A DNA stretch of 64,000 nt from Thiodiazotropha sp040506275 (lineage in GTDB: Bacteria > Pseudomonadota > Gammaproteobacteria > Chromatiales > Chromatiaceae), in assembly GCA_040506275.1 (NCBI GenBank), contig JBEVXD010000002.1, forward strand, positions 576,914 to 640,913. Direction: 5' to 3'. Under the pieces are notes generated by a model that worked only from the letters and a program-made list of their open reading frames with translations, ran no database searches and was not told the origin of the DNA. The position numbers were made by a program, and so were the translations under genes. Of this stretch, positions 1 through 8,391 are shown in pieces. Position 1 is the stretch's first letter; each line of letters starts with the position of its first letter.

Positions 1-1
1 C

Positions 2-232
2 CTCGTCGATACAGTGGAATATCGTAAGCGTCTGCAGCGACTCACGGCTACTCTAAAGCGAGTGATGGATATCGTTCCCCAGTTGACATATGAGGAGATT
101 TGTTCCGACGTCAGCGACAGATACAATATCCCTAGCGTATTTGACTGGGCACAAACTTCGGATTATCACTGGAAGGCCATCATGGAAGGGTGGGCAGTGG
201 AAGTGTTCATCCCTGGTCACAAAATTGCCTGA
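2..232 (+). CDS. C-terminal part of an unrecognised protein (cut by window edge)
   Basis: The reading frame is already open at the left edge and runs to a stop at 230-232, so this is probably the last 76 codons of a longer gene. A GTG at 14 could also be a start, but no ribosome binding site can be judged there. The peptide is mildly aromatic, ends in EVFIPGHKIA and has no motif I recognise. No function is assigned. Confidence 0.35.
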   Translation, partial: LVDTVEYRKRLQRLTATLKRVMDIVPQLTYEEICSDVSDRYNIPSVFDWAQTSDYHWKAIMEGWAVEVFIPGHKIA

Positions 233-507
233 CTAGGGGCAGTATTAGCGTCATTTCACCATTTTAGTAGAGTGGGGGTTGTGGATAGCTATTTCCTCGA
301 AAACTCTGAAAGGCATCTCTTTTTATCATGGCACTAGTATGGAGAATGCTGAGGCGATAAACCAGGAGGACTTTCGCCGTTGGTTTGAAGACGATGAAAG
401 CCTTTTTCCTGATGGTAGGAATTAAGGTCCAATCGGGTTCGTGTATGACCGTATCAATGGTCGCTGATTGAATTCCACACCGGTCGACGATATTGGGAGT
501 TTGCATA
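233..507. other. intergenic, nothing recognised
   Basis: About 275 bases without a convincing gene; open frames here are short and look like chance. It ends with the GGGAG ribosome binding site (495-499) of the next gene. Confidence 0.5.
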
Positions 508-1332
508 ATGACGAAGAAGAAAAAAGCACAGCTGAAGATCCTACCCGGCACCAAGGACATCAAGTTGCTTCCATATCAAAGCGTGTTGCCGGGTGGAAAG
601 GTCACCGTTGAGCAACTGCAGATTATGACGGTCTGTGTAGAGAACCTTCCATCTGAGCTCGACGGCATTGTGATGAGCAGCGATCTTCAGGGTGTGGGTT
701 TTGACTACGGCAACGGTGGTGCCCCGCTGCCGGGGGAGATAGCTGCGGGATATCTGCATGATGCAATGACATCCGGCAGACTGCTGATGTCCCCTGAACG
801 TACCGGCGTGATGCTGGCCGGGGATCTGTATGCCACCGGCGACCCCGGATCGCGAGGCTGTTCAGGTGATCCGACGCCGGTCTGGTTGGCATTTTCATCC
901 CGATTTCGCTGGGTGGTCGGCGTCCATGGCAACCACGATCTGTTTCCGGGCAATGACGAGGGTAAGATCAGCCGCTGTAAGAATGTGCACGCTCTGGACG
1001 GGGAGACGATCTCCGTGGATGGTCTGACACTTGGTGGTATCGGAGGCATCATCGGGAAACCGGGTAAACCGCGAAGGCGTTCGGAGTCCGAGTATCTCTC
1101 CATCCTCGATGCATTGGCCTGCAGCGATCTTGATGTCCTGCTTACCCATTGTGGGCCGGACACGACCCATGGATTTATGGGCGATGCGCGGATCCAGGAG
1201 ACGCTCGACTCGCGGGATGTGCCTCTGCACGTATTCGGACACTGCCCTTGGCCAGAGCCTCTGACAGTTGTCAGCGGTACCCAGCTGCTGAATGTGGACG
1301 GGCGTGTCGTTGTGTTCGAACGGGCCTCTTGA
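508..1332 (+). CDS. calcineurin-like metallophosphoesterase
   Basis: A metal-dependent phosphoesterase of the calcineurin-like superfamily, probably cytoplasmic; the substrate cannot be read from sequence. The superfamily motifs appear in order: SDLQG near the N-terminus, GDLYA, the GNHD box, LLTHCGP and the late FGHCPW histidine motif. Together these supply the usual two-metal ligands. I choose the ATG at 508 because GGGAG lies 8 bases upstream; a TTG at 493 in the same frame would leave the start without a site. The N-terminus is lysine-rich. The gene has no sigma-54-type variant promoter and seems independent of the island that follows. Family call is firm, specific role unknown. Confidence 0.85.
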   Translation: MTKKKKAQLKILPGTKDIKLLPYQSVLPGGKVTVEQLQIMTVCVENLPSELDGIVMSSDLQGVGFDYGNGGAPLPGEIAAGYLHDAMTSGRLLMSPERTGVMLAGDLYATGDPGSRGCSGDPTPVWLAFSSRFRWVVGVHGNHDLFPGNDEGKISRCKNVHALDGETISVDGLTLGGIGGIIGKPGKPRRRSESEYLSILDALACSDLDVLLTHCGPDTTHGFMGDARIQETLDSRDVPLHVFGHCPWPEPLTVVSGTQLLNVDGRVVVFERAS

Positions 1333-1721
1333 CTAAGGGCCGATGCTGTTATTCATAGAATGAGCACTTGGGCAATATAGAGCGAGGTGTCAGATGTGTC
1401 GTCAGCATTCTTAGCAGGCATAGAAGCCATGTTCCGATTGCTGCCTTCGCCGTTGTTTATACCACTGAATAAAACACATTGGTATTTGTCGCCAGTACCT
1501 CCATCAAATACTTGCGGATGGTGATACCGGACGACTAAATGGCAGTGTTGGTCAATCGCGTACCGGCGTATGGTGACTCAAGACCAAGATCGAACGGATT
1601 ACCTGTGAGGCCGGTGCATAACACATAATGGACTAGTGGTAAAACGGTGCTGACTATCACACTGAACGAGTTTGAGCAGATGATCAATTGATGAATCCGA
1701 TGAGCAAGATGATAATTCTGA
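1333..1721. other. intergenic, nothing recognised
   Basis: About 390 bases between the phosphoesterase and the 3' end of the convergent 612-residue gene. I see no gene, no strong hairpin with a T-run and no repeat. Confidence 0.5.
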
Positions 1722-3560
1722 TCAATCTTCTATGCCATCAAGTTTCTCGAGTGTCCAACTCTTGGCTGTGATGTGGTATTCGATTCGTATCAAGACATCA
1801 ATCTCCTGATCACCGAGCGGGGCAGTTAGGGTCAATCGATCTTCCTTTCTGGTAACAGGCTGATCAAGATTGATATTTTTATGGTAGATTTCACTGGGTT
1901 TACTCGCGCGATAGGTATCCGTCAGACTATTCAGGAAGAGCTGGTCTGGAATAGAAATTGAAACGTTCGGTATCTGGGTTCGAAAAGCACGTAATAGACG
2001 GTAGCTCAGAAAAGTATAGAAATGTTTCTTTTTCGAAAAATTGATTTTGGCATCGGAATAGTCATGACCGCTGAAGTAGCAGCGAGGTTGAAACAGTGAT
2101 GAGATATCTCCCTTATCTATTCCGGCTTTAATTTTTTGAGTGATCGTTTCCATGCTCATTCCTTTGGGAATGTCAAAGAACACCAGGGATTCAATCTTAT
2201 TTTTGTGTATAGCATGATCTAAAAGCTCACGAAAGGCACGGCAAGAAAAATACAAGGCACTTTGCGGATATAAACCATTTATATGTTTGTCAAGCCAAGC
2301 GTGTAAGCGTTCATGCCCAATTCCGGTGACGGATTTCAGTACTTTGGAATCATATTCCGAGAAAAAACTGGCAACTTTACGTTGCAGGTAATTCCCACTA
2401 ATATTGGTCGTCGAACCATCAGTAAAAGTGATTTCATTGATATCGAGTTCTAAATTGACCACTTCTTTGTTGAAATGACTGGTCAATATACCGAACAGTT
2501 CGATAACAGATTGTCTCATCCTGTCATTCAAATATGGATTATCTTGATTATTTACCATGATGTCGATGGCTTCAGACAGTTTTTGCGGATAATACAAATA
2601 TTGTGTATCAAGTACAATAAAATCACGTTCATCGATAAGGTCAGGAAAACAGGCAGCAAATTCCGCAAGTGTGTAAGAGTCGTAACTGTAGGTACAAAAG
2701 AGACTGTCACTGATACTTATGCCCATGTTGTTCCTGAGATAAGGGTATGGAGTGCCTGAGGTTTCGGTGATCACGTCATTCGGCGGAACGGGGTAACGAT
2801 TCACAATACGGGAGTTAAGGCCATCTGTTATCTGTGCGAATAGGGCCGCTGGCAACCCACGAAGTTGTGTTTTTACCATTTCGACGAGTTCCCTCGGTGG
2901 CTCATAGTTGGCAGACTCGCCTTCCCAGAAATAGATCAATTGTTTAGGTATCAGTTGATCAGAGTGGTTTTCCGGATGATAGAGCGTAATGCCGTTGGTT
3001 CGTCCGATGCTATTGGTTCCTATTTCATCAGCATAGTGTTTCTGCTCAGTACGTTTCTTTTCTTCGGCTGCGACGCAGCGCAAGACATCCAGGGGTGTAC
3101 TGCCTTTAATGGATTCCTGAAATTTGTTTTTTTCCAAATCAATGAAATTATCCTGATAGAAAATAGCCCCTCCGGTCGATTCAGTGATCTCTTCAAAACG
3201 TAATAAATAGTCGAGAAGTAGATGTTCGATACGAGTACATCCATATGTAGACAAGCGCAATAAACCTAGGCAGGGTTCAGTTTTTTTTTCCGTAGCAGAG
3301 GCCTGTGCCACATCCAGAACGTGACGCTCTTCCTCATTCATGCCGTTCTTGTAGGTAGAGGTGTGTAAATAACAGACATCCAACGTGATTATTCGACCCA
3401 TAGAGTCAGTAATGGTGAAACTGATTTCCCAGGTATCTGAAGACAAAAACACTTCAGACTCGACACGGACAATACGTGGCTTGCTAGCGAGTTTGCGTAG
3501 ATAGGTCTCCACTTGTTCCGGGAAGATGTTGATATCACATACGGGAATAATGATTTTCAT
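1722..3560 (-). CDS. unknown 612-residue protein under a variant sigma-54 promoter
   Basis: I do not recognise the family. The protein is soluble-looking, without signal peptide or membrane helix. It is rich in aromatic and charged residues and has a Lys/Glu-rich stretch around residues 165-175. The start is supported by GGAG 8-10 bases upstream of the ATG at 3560. The gene is transcribed leftwards, away from the rest of the cluster. Its upstream region carries an exact TTGGCA-N6-CGGC site (3610 to 3595), with the predicted transcription start about 23 bases before the ATG. That ties it to the divergent sigma factor encoded at 13.8-15.9 kb. It is a candidate effector of that regulon; no activity is proposed. 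Confidence 0.75.
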   Translation of the reverse strand: MKIIIPVCDINIFPEQVETYLRKLASKPRIVRVESEVFLSSDTWEISFTITDSMGRIITLDVCYLHTSTYKNGMNEEERHVLDVAQASATEKKTEPCLGLLRLSTYGCTRIEHLLLDYLLRFEEITESTGGAIFYQDNFIDLEKNKFQESIKGSTPLDVLRCVAAEEKKRTEQKHYADEIGTNSIGRTNGITLYHPENHSDQLIPKQLIYFWEGESANYEPPRELVEMVKTQLRGLPAALFAQITDGLNSRIVNRYPVPPNDVITETSGTPYPYLRNNMGISISDSLFCTYSYDSYTLAEFAACFPDLIDERDFIVLDTQYLYYPQKLSEAIDIMVNNQDNPYLNDRMRQSVIELFGILTSHFNKEVVNLELDINEITFTDGSTTNISGNYLQRKVASFFSEYDSKVLKSVTGIGHERLHAWLDKHINGLYPQSALYFSCRAFRELLDHAIHKNKIESLVFFDIPKGMSMETITQKIKAGIDKGDISSLFQPRCYFSGHDYSDAKINFSKKKHFYTFLSYRLLRAFRTQIPNVSISIPDQLFLNSLTDTYRASKPSEIYHKNINLDQPVTRKEDRLTLTAPLGDQEIDVLIRIEYHITAKSWTLEKLDGIED

Positions 3561-3594
3561 TGTTTCGACTCCAGGTCTTTCCAGTCCTGAATAT

Positions 3595-3610
3595 GCCGTA
3601 TCCCTGCCAA
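3595..3610 (-). promoter_or_regulatory. variant -24/-12 promoter (site 1), TTGGCA-GGGATA-CGGC
   Basis: Read on the minus strand the site is TTGGCA, six bases, CGGC, followed by A. GG and GC are separated by exactly 10 bases as in sigma-54 promoters. The -12 half is CGGC rather than TTGC. Predicted start of transcription is near 3583, giving a leader of about 23 bases before the 612-residue gene. Confidence 0.8.
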
Positions 3611-3740
3611 CTTTTGCGGTTACCTATGGTTTCGAATGCTTCCGTTTCAAAAAAGACATAAATTGGCATTGAGCGGATTGCTCCACCAGATTATTTTTAT
3701 GTGAACCTTCGGTCAGTACCAGGTCCGGCTAAGCAAGGAA

Positions 3741-4165
3741 CTAGCGTGACGATACCGTGATGCATTTTTCGTGGTGAATATGCTGGTTCGGGGTATCGTC
3801 GATGTGGCTGCCGATCTCGTCGAACAGGCGTGTTTCGAGGAGATAGAGGCGAAATGAGGGAAAGGAAGGGTTGGTCTGTCTCAAGCCCTGGTCGATACCC
3901 ATCATCGTGTTGAACGCCTCAATGGGAATCAGTCGCCAGCCAGAATCGCTGAGCCAATGGATTTTGCCTAGTAGCGAACGGCGATCGACACGGCACTGCT
4001 CAGGGGACGGGTGATGATGCCGATTTCTTCCCAGGCATCGGGATACTTTTGGGCGAAACGCCGGGCGATATTGCCCTCCAGGCCCTTGGCCGCCCCATTA
4101 TTGGCCAGGATGATGGCGTCATCGCTACCTTGGAGAAGATTTCCGTGAATAAGCTCGATACTCAT
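3741..4165 (-). pseudogene. broken macro-domain (ADP-ribose-binding) gene
   Basis: The N-terminal 65 codons (4165 down to a stop at 3968) read like the start of a macro domain: an opening IELIHGNLL strand, then DDAIILANNGAAKGLEGNIARRF, which resembles the ADP-ribose-binding loop region. An ATG at 4165 has AGGGA upstream. Past the stop, another frame stays open for about 74 codons to 3741 (ending HIHHEKCITVSSR). The two parts total about 140 codons, less than a complete macro domain of about 150-180 residues. I read this as a frameshifted, internally deleted relic. The link of the second half to the macro family is weak. Confidence 0.5.
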
Positions 4166-4270
4166 CACTTTTCCCTGTTTTTTGACCCGATTATTTCCAA
4201 TTTACACACGGGTTTCCAAGTTGGTGGGAAATGGCGGAGTTTTTTTACAATAAAAAAGACGGGATAGGGC

Positions 4271-4317
4271 GTCAGGGACTTTGGCATGTTAGCGGCCGTG
4301 GAATGACACTCCCTGAC
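4271..4317. repeat. 8-base inverted repeat enclosing promoter site 2
   Basis: GTCAGGGA at 4271-4278 and TCCCTGAC at 4310-4317 are exact inverted copies 31 bases apart, with the variant promoter at 4281-4296 inside. It could be an operator or a leader hairpin. No second copy was seen at the other promoters. Confidence 0.5.
4281..4296 (+). promoter_or_regulatory. variant -24/-12 promoter (site 2), TTGGCA-TGTTAG-CGGC
   Basis: Exact match to the motif, in front of the 119-residue Gly/Asn-rich gene. The predicted transcription start near 4308 leaves a 44-base leader ending in AGGAG before the ATG at 4352. Confidence 0.8.
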
Positions 4318-4351
4318 AAGGGAACCTACAGCATATGGAAAGGAGAATGAT

Positions 4352-4711
4352 ATGAGCATCTTCGGTAACGGCAATTTTGGTAATAACTTCGATGGGAACG
4401 GGCCTTTTGGCAGTAACCCATTAGGTGTCAATGGAATCCCGAACCTAAACAGTCAGCCTGGTTTCTGCCAGGCACCTGGGCTCAATCCCATGGGCGGACT
4501 GTTGCCAAATCCAAACATCAACAACAGTGTTAAGGTCCTGCTGGGACAGATCGATCCCCGTGACCAGCTGGCTCACGATTCGAGGAGTTTTCAGCAAAGT
4601 GGGGTAGGAAACCCTGGTGCACTGCTCAACGAGCGGCTGAAGCAGATCGATCCCCGTGATCAGGAGGCGCACGATATTCGCTCTGTACTCGGTGGCTTGA
4701 GCGGATTCTGA
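4352..4711 (+). CDS. 119-residue Gly/Asn-rich protein with a duplicated QIDPRDQ motif
   Basis: A small protein of unrecognised family. Residues 1-60 are low-complexity (Gly, Asn, Pro, Phe) with a single cysteine at 39. The second half contains a 14-residue motif twice, QIDPRDQ-x-AHD-x-RS, at about 66-79 and 98-111. There is no signal peptide. A strong AGGAG lies 6-7 bases before the ATG. The gene has its own variant promoter and is followed by a strong hairpin, so it forms a separate, probably abundant transcript. A cobalamin-type radical SAM gene follows under a second such promoter, so this protein may be that enzyme's substrate or a structural component. Neither is shown by the sequence. 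Confidence 0.75.
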   Translation: MSIFGNGNFGNNFDGNGPFGSNPLGVNGIPNLNSQPGFCQAPGLNPMGGLLPNPNINNSVKVLLGQIDPRDQLAHDSRSFQQSGVGNPGALLNERLKQIDPRDQEAHDIRSVLGGLSGF

Positions 4712-4730
4712 TTAAATCTACTGGTATTCA

Positions 4731-4769
4731 AGAGCCCCATACTCGCGTTTCAGAGTATGGGGGGCCTCT
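4731..4769 (+). terminator. hairpin terminator after the 119-residue gene
   Basis: CCCCATACTC (4735-4744) pairs perfectly with GAGTATGGGG (4753-4762) across an 8-base loop, with extra AGAG/CTCT pairing outside. There is no clear T-run, so it may act as an attenuator, an mRNA stabiliser or a weak terminator. Confidence 0.6.
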
Positions 4770-4880
4770 ATTGCCAAAAACCTTACCAGAATCATACCTA
4801 GCAAGGTGATTTTGTGTATGTCAGGAATGTCGAAAATAGAACATATGTCATAAAAACAGAGTGTTATAGATATATCATTA

Positions 4881-4896
4881 TTGGCATAATAACGGC
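4881..4896 (+). promoter_or_regulatory. variant -24/-12 promoter (site 3), TTGGCA-TAATAA-CGGC
   Basis: Exact motif match in front of the radical SAM/ABC/kinase/activator operon. The predicted transcription start near 4908 favours translation from the ATG at 4932 and gives a leader of about 24 bases. Confidence 0.8.
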
Positions 4897-4931
4897 AATA
4901 ATATGCGCGTCGAGTGCACTTGAGACCAGCT

Positions 4932-6500
4932 ATGCCAACAAAGGTTTTGCTCATAGATCCCCCCCTTTACAAACACCCGTTCTGGGATCCCATTCGGTAC
5001 TCCCAGCCGTTGGGGCTTTGGTCGATGGCATCCCATTTGTCGGCTCTTGGGCACGACGTGGAAATTCTCAGTGTTCCCGGCGAGGATTGGGAGAACCAAC
5101 GCATCATCTCTCATGCAGGCGACCCTGGTGAAGAGATCGAATCCTACAATCGCTTAAAACGCGAGGCCATGGAAATGGCGATTTCAGGTCGCGCAGCACT
5201 GGAGAGGATGCGGCCAGTCACGGGTGACCGTTATGTCTATGTCGGCCTGCCATTCGAACGGATCCTGGAAAGAGTCCGTGAGATCAATCCTGATCTGATA
5301 GGAATATCGCTCATCGCCTCCTGTAATCATCAGAGTGTGATCGATCTGGCCACGGGACTACGCAGCGCAGGGGTGGATACACCTATCGTGGTTGGCGGCC
5401 AGCATCCCACTGCAATGCCAGAACAGGTTCTACGGGATGCCAATGGTGCCATTGACTGGGTCGTTCGGGGTGAGGGGGAACAGATTCTGGCGGCCATAGC
5501 CGATGCACCGACCAATGTAAACGCTATCCGGCTGTTACCCGGTATCTGTTATCTTGACGATGATAACCAGTTCATCAAGAATAAACGTCCCCGTTTCTTC
5601 GACCTCTCCGATATCACGCTGCCGTCGTCAGAAATCCTGGCCAGTATTCCCATGCCTAGGATGCCGTCCTATACACTGGATACGCAGGGAAGGCGCTATA
5701 CCGATATCATGTTCAGCGTGGGGTGCCACAACACCTGTGCCTATTGTTACTCGCCACAGATGCGTGGTGGCTTGAGAAAGCAGTCGGAGTCCACGATACA
5801 CCAGTTACTGGAGTCGCTTCATACAAAAGGATTCAGGGAACTGGTCTTGCAGGATGATGACCTGCTATCCGACCGGGATGGATTTTTGCGCCTGATTGCC
5901 ATGATCAAGGAGCACGGTTTTCATTGGCAGGACAATGGCGGTATCGAACTGGAGTTGTTGGATGAACCACTGATTGATGCGATTGCCGATTCCAACTGTA
6001 CGGGACTCTATGTTCCCGTAAATCCCCGCAAGATCGCAGACCGTTTCCCCCGCCCCGAGGCGTTGATGAAGGTAGGACTGCTTTCCCATCTGAGAGAGCG
6101 AGGTATCTACACCTATACCAGTGGTATCTATGGGGTACCGAATCTCGAAAACCCAAATAAATCCCTGGATGAGATCCGAGCACTGCGGGACTTTCATTTT
6201 GAGTTGGTTGACAAGAAGTTCGTGGAGGCCTCGCTAGTATTTCCTTTGTCTGCACTGCCGGGAACCAAATGGTATTTTGAGATTAAACGGCACCCGGAGT
6301 TCGTGTTTGATGATAGTAACTGGCTGAGTTACGCCATCTATGTCCCTCAACTCTGGCCCAAATCTGTTTCACGCGAGGAGTTTGAAGGGGAGTTGGTCGA
6401 GGTGCACAGGCAACTCAATAAGGTTCAAACGAGCTACCCCTGGTTCAGCCCGTTACCCAATAATTCACAAGTTTCCCATCAAAGGACCAAGTCGCTATGA
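4932..6500 (+). CDS. cobalamin-binding-domain radical SAM enzyme
   Basis: A class B type radical SAM protein. The N-terminal 200 residues look like a B12-binding Rossmann domain (opening KVLLIDPP, later DLIGISLIASCNHQ and IVVGGQHPTAMPE). It is followed by the 4Fe-4S cluster motif CHNTCAYC at residues 265-272 and a TIM-barrel core. Such enzymes often methylate or rearrange unactivated carbons; the substrate is unknown. The ATG at 4932 gives the start typical of the family and fits the mapped promoter. A GTG at 4914 is possible but close to the predicted transcription start. The stop overlaps the next ATG (ATGA), so the enzyme is translationally coupled to the ABC transporter. The 119-residue protein just upstream is a possible substrate. 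Confidence 0.85.
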   Translation: MPTKVLLIDPPLYKHPFWDPIRYSQPLGLWSMASHLSALGHDVEILSVPGEDWENQRIISHAGDPGEEIESYNRLKREAMEMAISGRAALERMRPVTGDRYVYVGLPFERILERVREINPDLIGISLIASCNHQSVIDLATGLRSAGVDTPIVVGGQHPTAMPEQVLRDANGAIDWVVRGEGEQILAAIADAPTNVNAIRLLPGICYLDDDNQFIKNKRPRFFDLSDITLPSSEILASIPMPRMPSYTLDTQGRRYTDIMFSVGCHNTCAYCYSPQMRGGLRKQSESTIHQLLESLHTKGFRELVLQDDDLLSDRDGFLRLIAMIKEHGFHWQDNGGIELELLDEPLIDAIADSNCTGLYVPVNPRKIADRFPRPEALMKVGLLSHLRERGIYTYTSGIYGVPNLENPNKSLDEIRALRDFHFELVDKKFVEASLVFPLSALPGTKWYFEIKRHPEFVFDDSNWLSYAIYVPQLWPKSVSREEFEGELVEVHRQLNKVQTSYPWFSPLPNNSQVSHQRTKSL

Positions 6501-7480
6501 AAAAAATAACCAAGTTTCTCCTTTTACCGCTGTTTGCGCTGGTTCTTTTATATGGCTGTTCCGACGAACCAGGGGAGCAGGCCGCTGTTGTAGAGAAACC
6601 TCGCCAAGTGCTTGTGGCAACCCTGATGAGCCACCCGGCACTGGACCAGGTTATTGCCAGCATGCGTGAGAAGTTGGAGAAAGAGGGCTTTGTTGAAGGC
6701 AAGAATCTGGTAGTGCAGGTTAAGAATGCCAATGGTGAGATCAATCTGATCCCAAGTATTGTACAAGATGCCAAGGGTAGGAACCCCGATGTGATCGTGG
6801 CCGTGACGACACCTGTCGCCCAGGCATTTTCTGGAAAAGTAGAGAGTCCGCTTGTTTTTTCAGCGGTGACTGACCCGGTGAGTGCAGGCGTGATTAGCAG
6901 CATGAATAGTGCTACCCCGGGTGTTTCTGGCGTCAGTGATGCCTGGCCCTATCGAGAGCAACTGGAACTGGCGCGTGAATTGTCTCCCGCAGCCAAACGG
7001 TTGGGTGTTCTCTACAATCCGGGAGAATCTGCATCGCAGTACGGCATGGAACAGATTCGCAAACTCGCGCCAACGATGAATTTTGAGTTGGTTGAAATGG
7101 TCGCGACAAAGACCACTGAGGTGCTGCATGCAGCACAGCAGAATATCGACAAGGTTGACCTAATTTACTTGTCCAGTGACAACACGGTTATCGAAGGCCT
7201 ACCCGCCGCGCTTAAGGTGTCTCTGGAAAACAACACACCTTTGATTGTTGGGGATTCCGGTACCGTGGAAAGGGGCGGACTTGCGGCGGTTTCAGTTGGC
7301 TATGCTGGAGTCGGGATCGAAACAGGGCGTATCGTCGCCGAGTTTTTACGTGGAAATACCACCGTAAAACCCGTGATAGCAGAAGGTGATGAGATTTACC
7401 TGAATGCAGGTACGGCTGAAAAAATAGGCCTGGAGATTCCTTCTGCACTTAAAAATCGTGCAGCGAAGGTATTTCAATGA
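6497..7480 (+). CDS. ABC transporter substrate-binding lipoprotein (TrpX-like family)
   Basis: A periplasmic binding protein with a lipoprotein signal peptide: KK, a hydrophobic stretch and the lipobox LLYGC with lipidated Cys21, then Ser at +2. The body matches the uncharacterised ABC_sub_bind family (COG2984, TrpX-like): early LVATLMSHPALDQV, VTTPVAQAF, then VFSAVTDPVSAGV and later GVLYNPGE. Members of this family bind small ligands such as aromatic amino acids; the ligand here is unknown. It overlaps the radical SAM stop by 4 bases, has AAAGGA upstream, and is followed by permease and ATPase genes. Being coupled to a kinase further down, it could also act as a sensor. Confidence 0.85.
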   Translation: MKKITKFLLLPLFALVLLYGCSDEPGEQAAVVEKPRQVLVATLMSHPALDQVIASMREKLEKEGFVEGKNLVVQVKNANGEINLIPSIVQDAKGRNPDVIVAVTTPVAQAFSGKVESPLVFSAVTDPVSAGVISSMNSATPGVSGVSDAWPYREQLELARELSPAAKRLGVLYNPGESASQYGMEQIRKLAPTMNFELVEMVATKTTEVLHAAQQNIDKVDLIYLSSDNTVIEGLPAALKVSLENNTPLIVGDSGTVERGGLAAVSVGYAGVGIETGRIVAEFLRGNTTVKPVIAEGDEIYLNAGTAEKIGLEIPSALKNRAAKVFQ

Positions 7481-8391
7481 CTTATTTCAGCAGTGTTGCG
7501 CTACTGAGTTTAATCTCGGTGGGTATCACGCTAAGCGTAGTCCTTTCCCTGCGGTTCCTGCATTTTCCTGATTTGACCATAGATGGCACAGTAGCAACCA
7601 GCGGTGGAGTGTTTGCCGTAGTGTTGGTCAATACCCATTCCACGGCATTGGCTATCGTGATTGCGGCTTTGGCTGGATTTCTGTGTGGAATAGCAACCAT
7701 GTTTCTGCACGAGCGTCTGGGTATTGGTAAATTGCTGGCCGGTATCCTGGTTTTTACGGCACTTTATTCTGTCGATCTGCATATCATGGGAGGGTCAAAC
7801 GTAGCAATCCTCGGGGAACACTCCTGGTTCGATGCACTTGATCAGGCGGAAGGTCATATCCTGGGTAAAGAACTCGCGCGCTTTGATCCTTTGAAAATCC
7901 TCTCCTTGGTTCTTTTGATGGGAGCGGTGTTGTTTGGCCTGTACCGCTTCTACCACGCCCGTCCTGGCATTGTCATTCGAGGTATTGGTGACAACGAAAG
8001 GGCAATCTCACGCCTCGCCATCTCAACCTCTGCATATAAGTACCTTGGCCTGGGATTGGCAAATGCGGTAGCGGGACTCTGTGCAGCACTTGTCGTTATG
8101 AACCAAGGATTTGCGGATGTAGGTATGGGGCTGGGTTCACTTGTATTGGGACTGGCCTCTCTGATTATCGGTGAAAAGATCGTGGGACTGTTCTGGGGAT
8201 CACGTGATCTCGTTCTTGGCCTAGTGTTATCCGCTCTTGTTGGCACGATACTTTACCAGGCGCTTTGGTTACTAGTTCTACGCCTTGGCGTCCCCCCAAC
8301 AGATTTAAAACTTTTCACCATGTTACTTGTCGTATTCACTTACGTCTGGGGAAAACGCAAGATTAGTTTTTACGAGGGGAGAGCGTTTTGA
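7477..8391 (+). CDS. ABC transporter permease (COG4120-like)
   Basis: An inner-membrane permease of about eight hydrophobic helices (304 residues), of the branched-chain/TrpY-like type. It keeps the conserved region LSLRFLHFPDLTIDGTVATS near the N-terminus and the cytoplasmic GIGDNERAISRLAIS loop expected to touch the ATPase. The start overlaps the binding-protein stop by 4 bases, with GAAGG upstream. It should form the membrane channel of the importer with the neighbouring lipoprotein and ATPase. Confidence 0.85.
   Translation: MTYFSSVALLSLISVGITLSVVLSLRFLHFPDLTIDGTVATSGGVFAVVLVNTHSTALAIVIAALAGFLCGIATMFLHERLGIGKLLAGILVFTALYSVDLHIMGGSNVAILGEHSWFDALDQAEGHILGKELARFDPLKILSLVLLMGAVLFGLYRFYHARPGIVIRGIGDNERAISRLAISTSAYKYLGLGLANAVAGLCAALVVMNQGFADVGMGLGSLVLGLASLIIGEKIVGLFWGSRDLVLGLVLSALVGTILYQALWLLVLRLGVPPTDLKLFTMLLVVFTYVWGKRKISFYEGRAF

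Noticed and set aside
264..563. 99-codon minus-strand frame over the phosphoesterase start
   Set aside because: Overlaps a well-supported gene and its ribosome binding site.
3663..3677. TTGGCATTGAGCGGA on the plus strand
   Set aside because: Spacing to CGG is one base short and GC is missing; no gene starts near by in that direction.
5934..5949. TTGGCA-N6-TGGC inside the radical SAM gene
   Set aside because: One mismatch in the -12 half and wholly within coding sequence.
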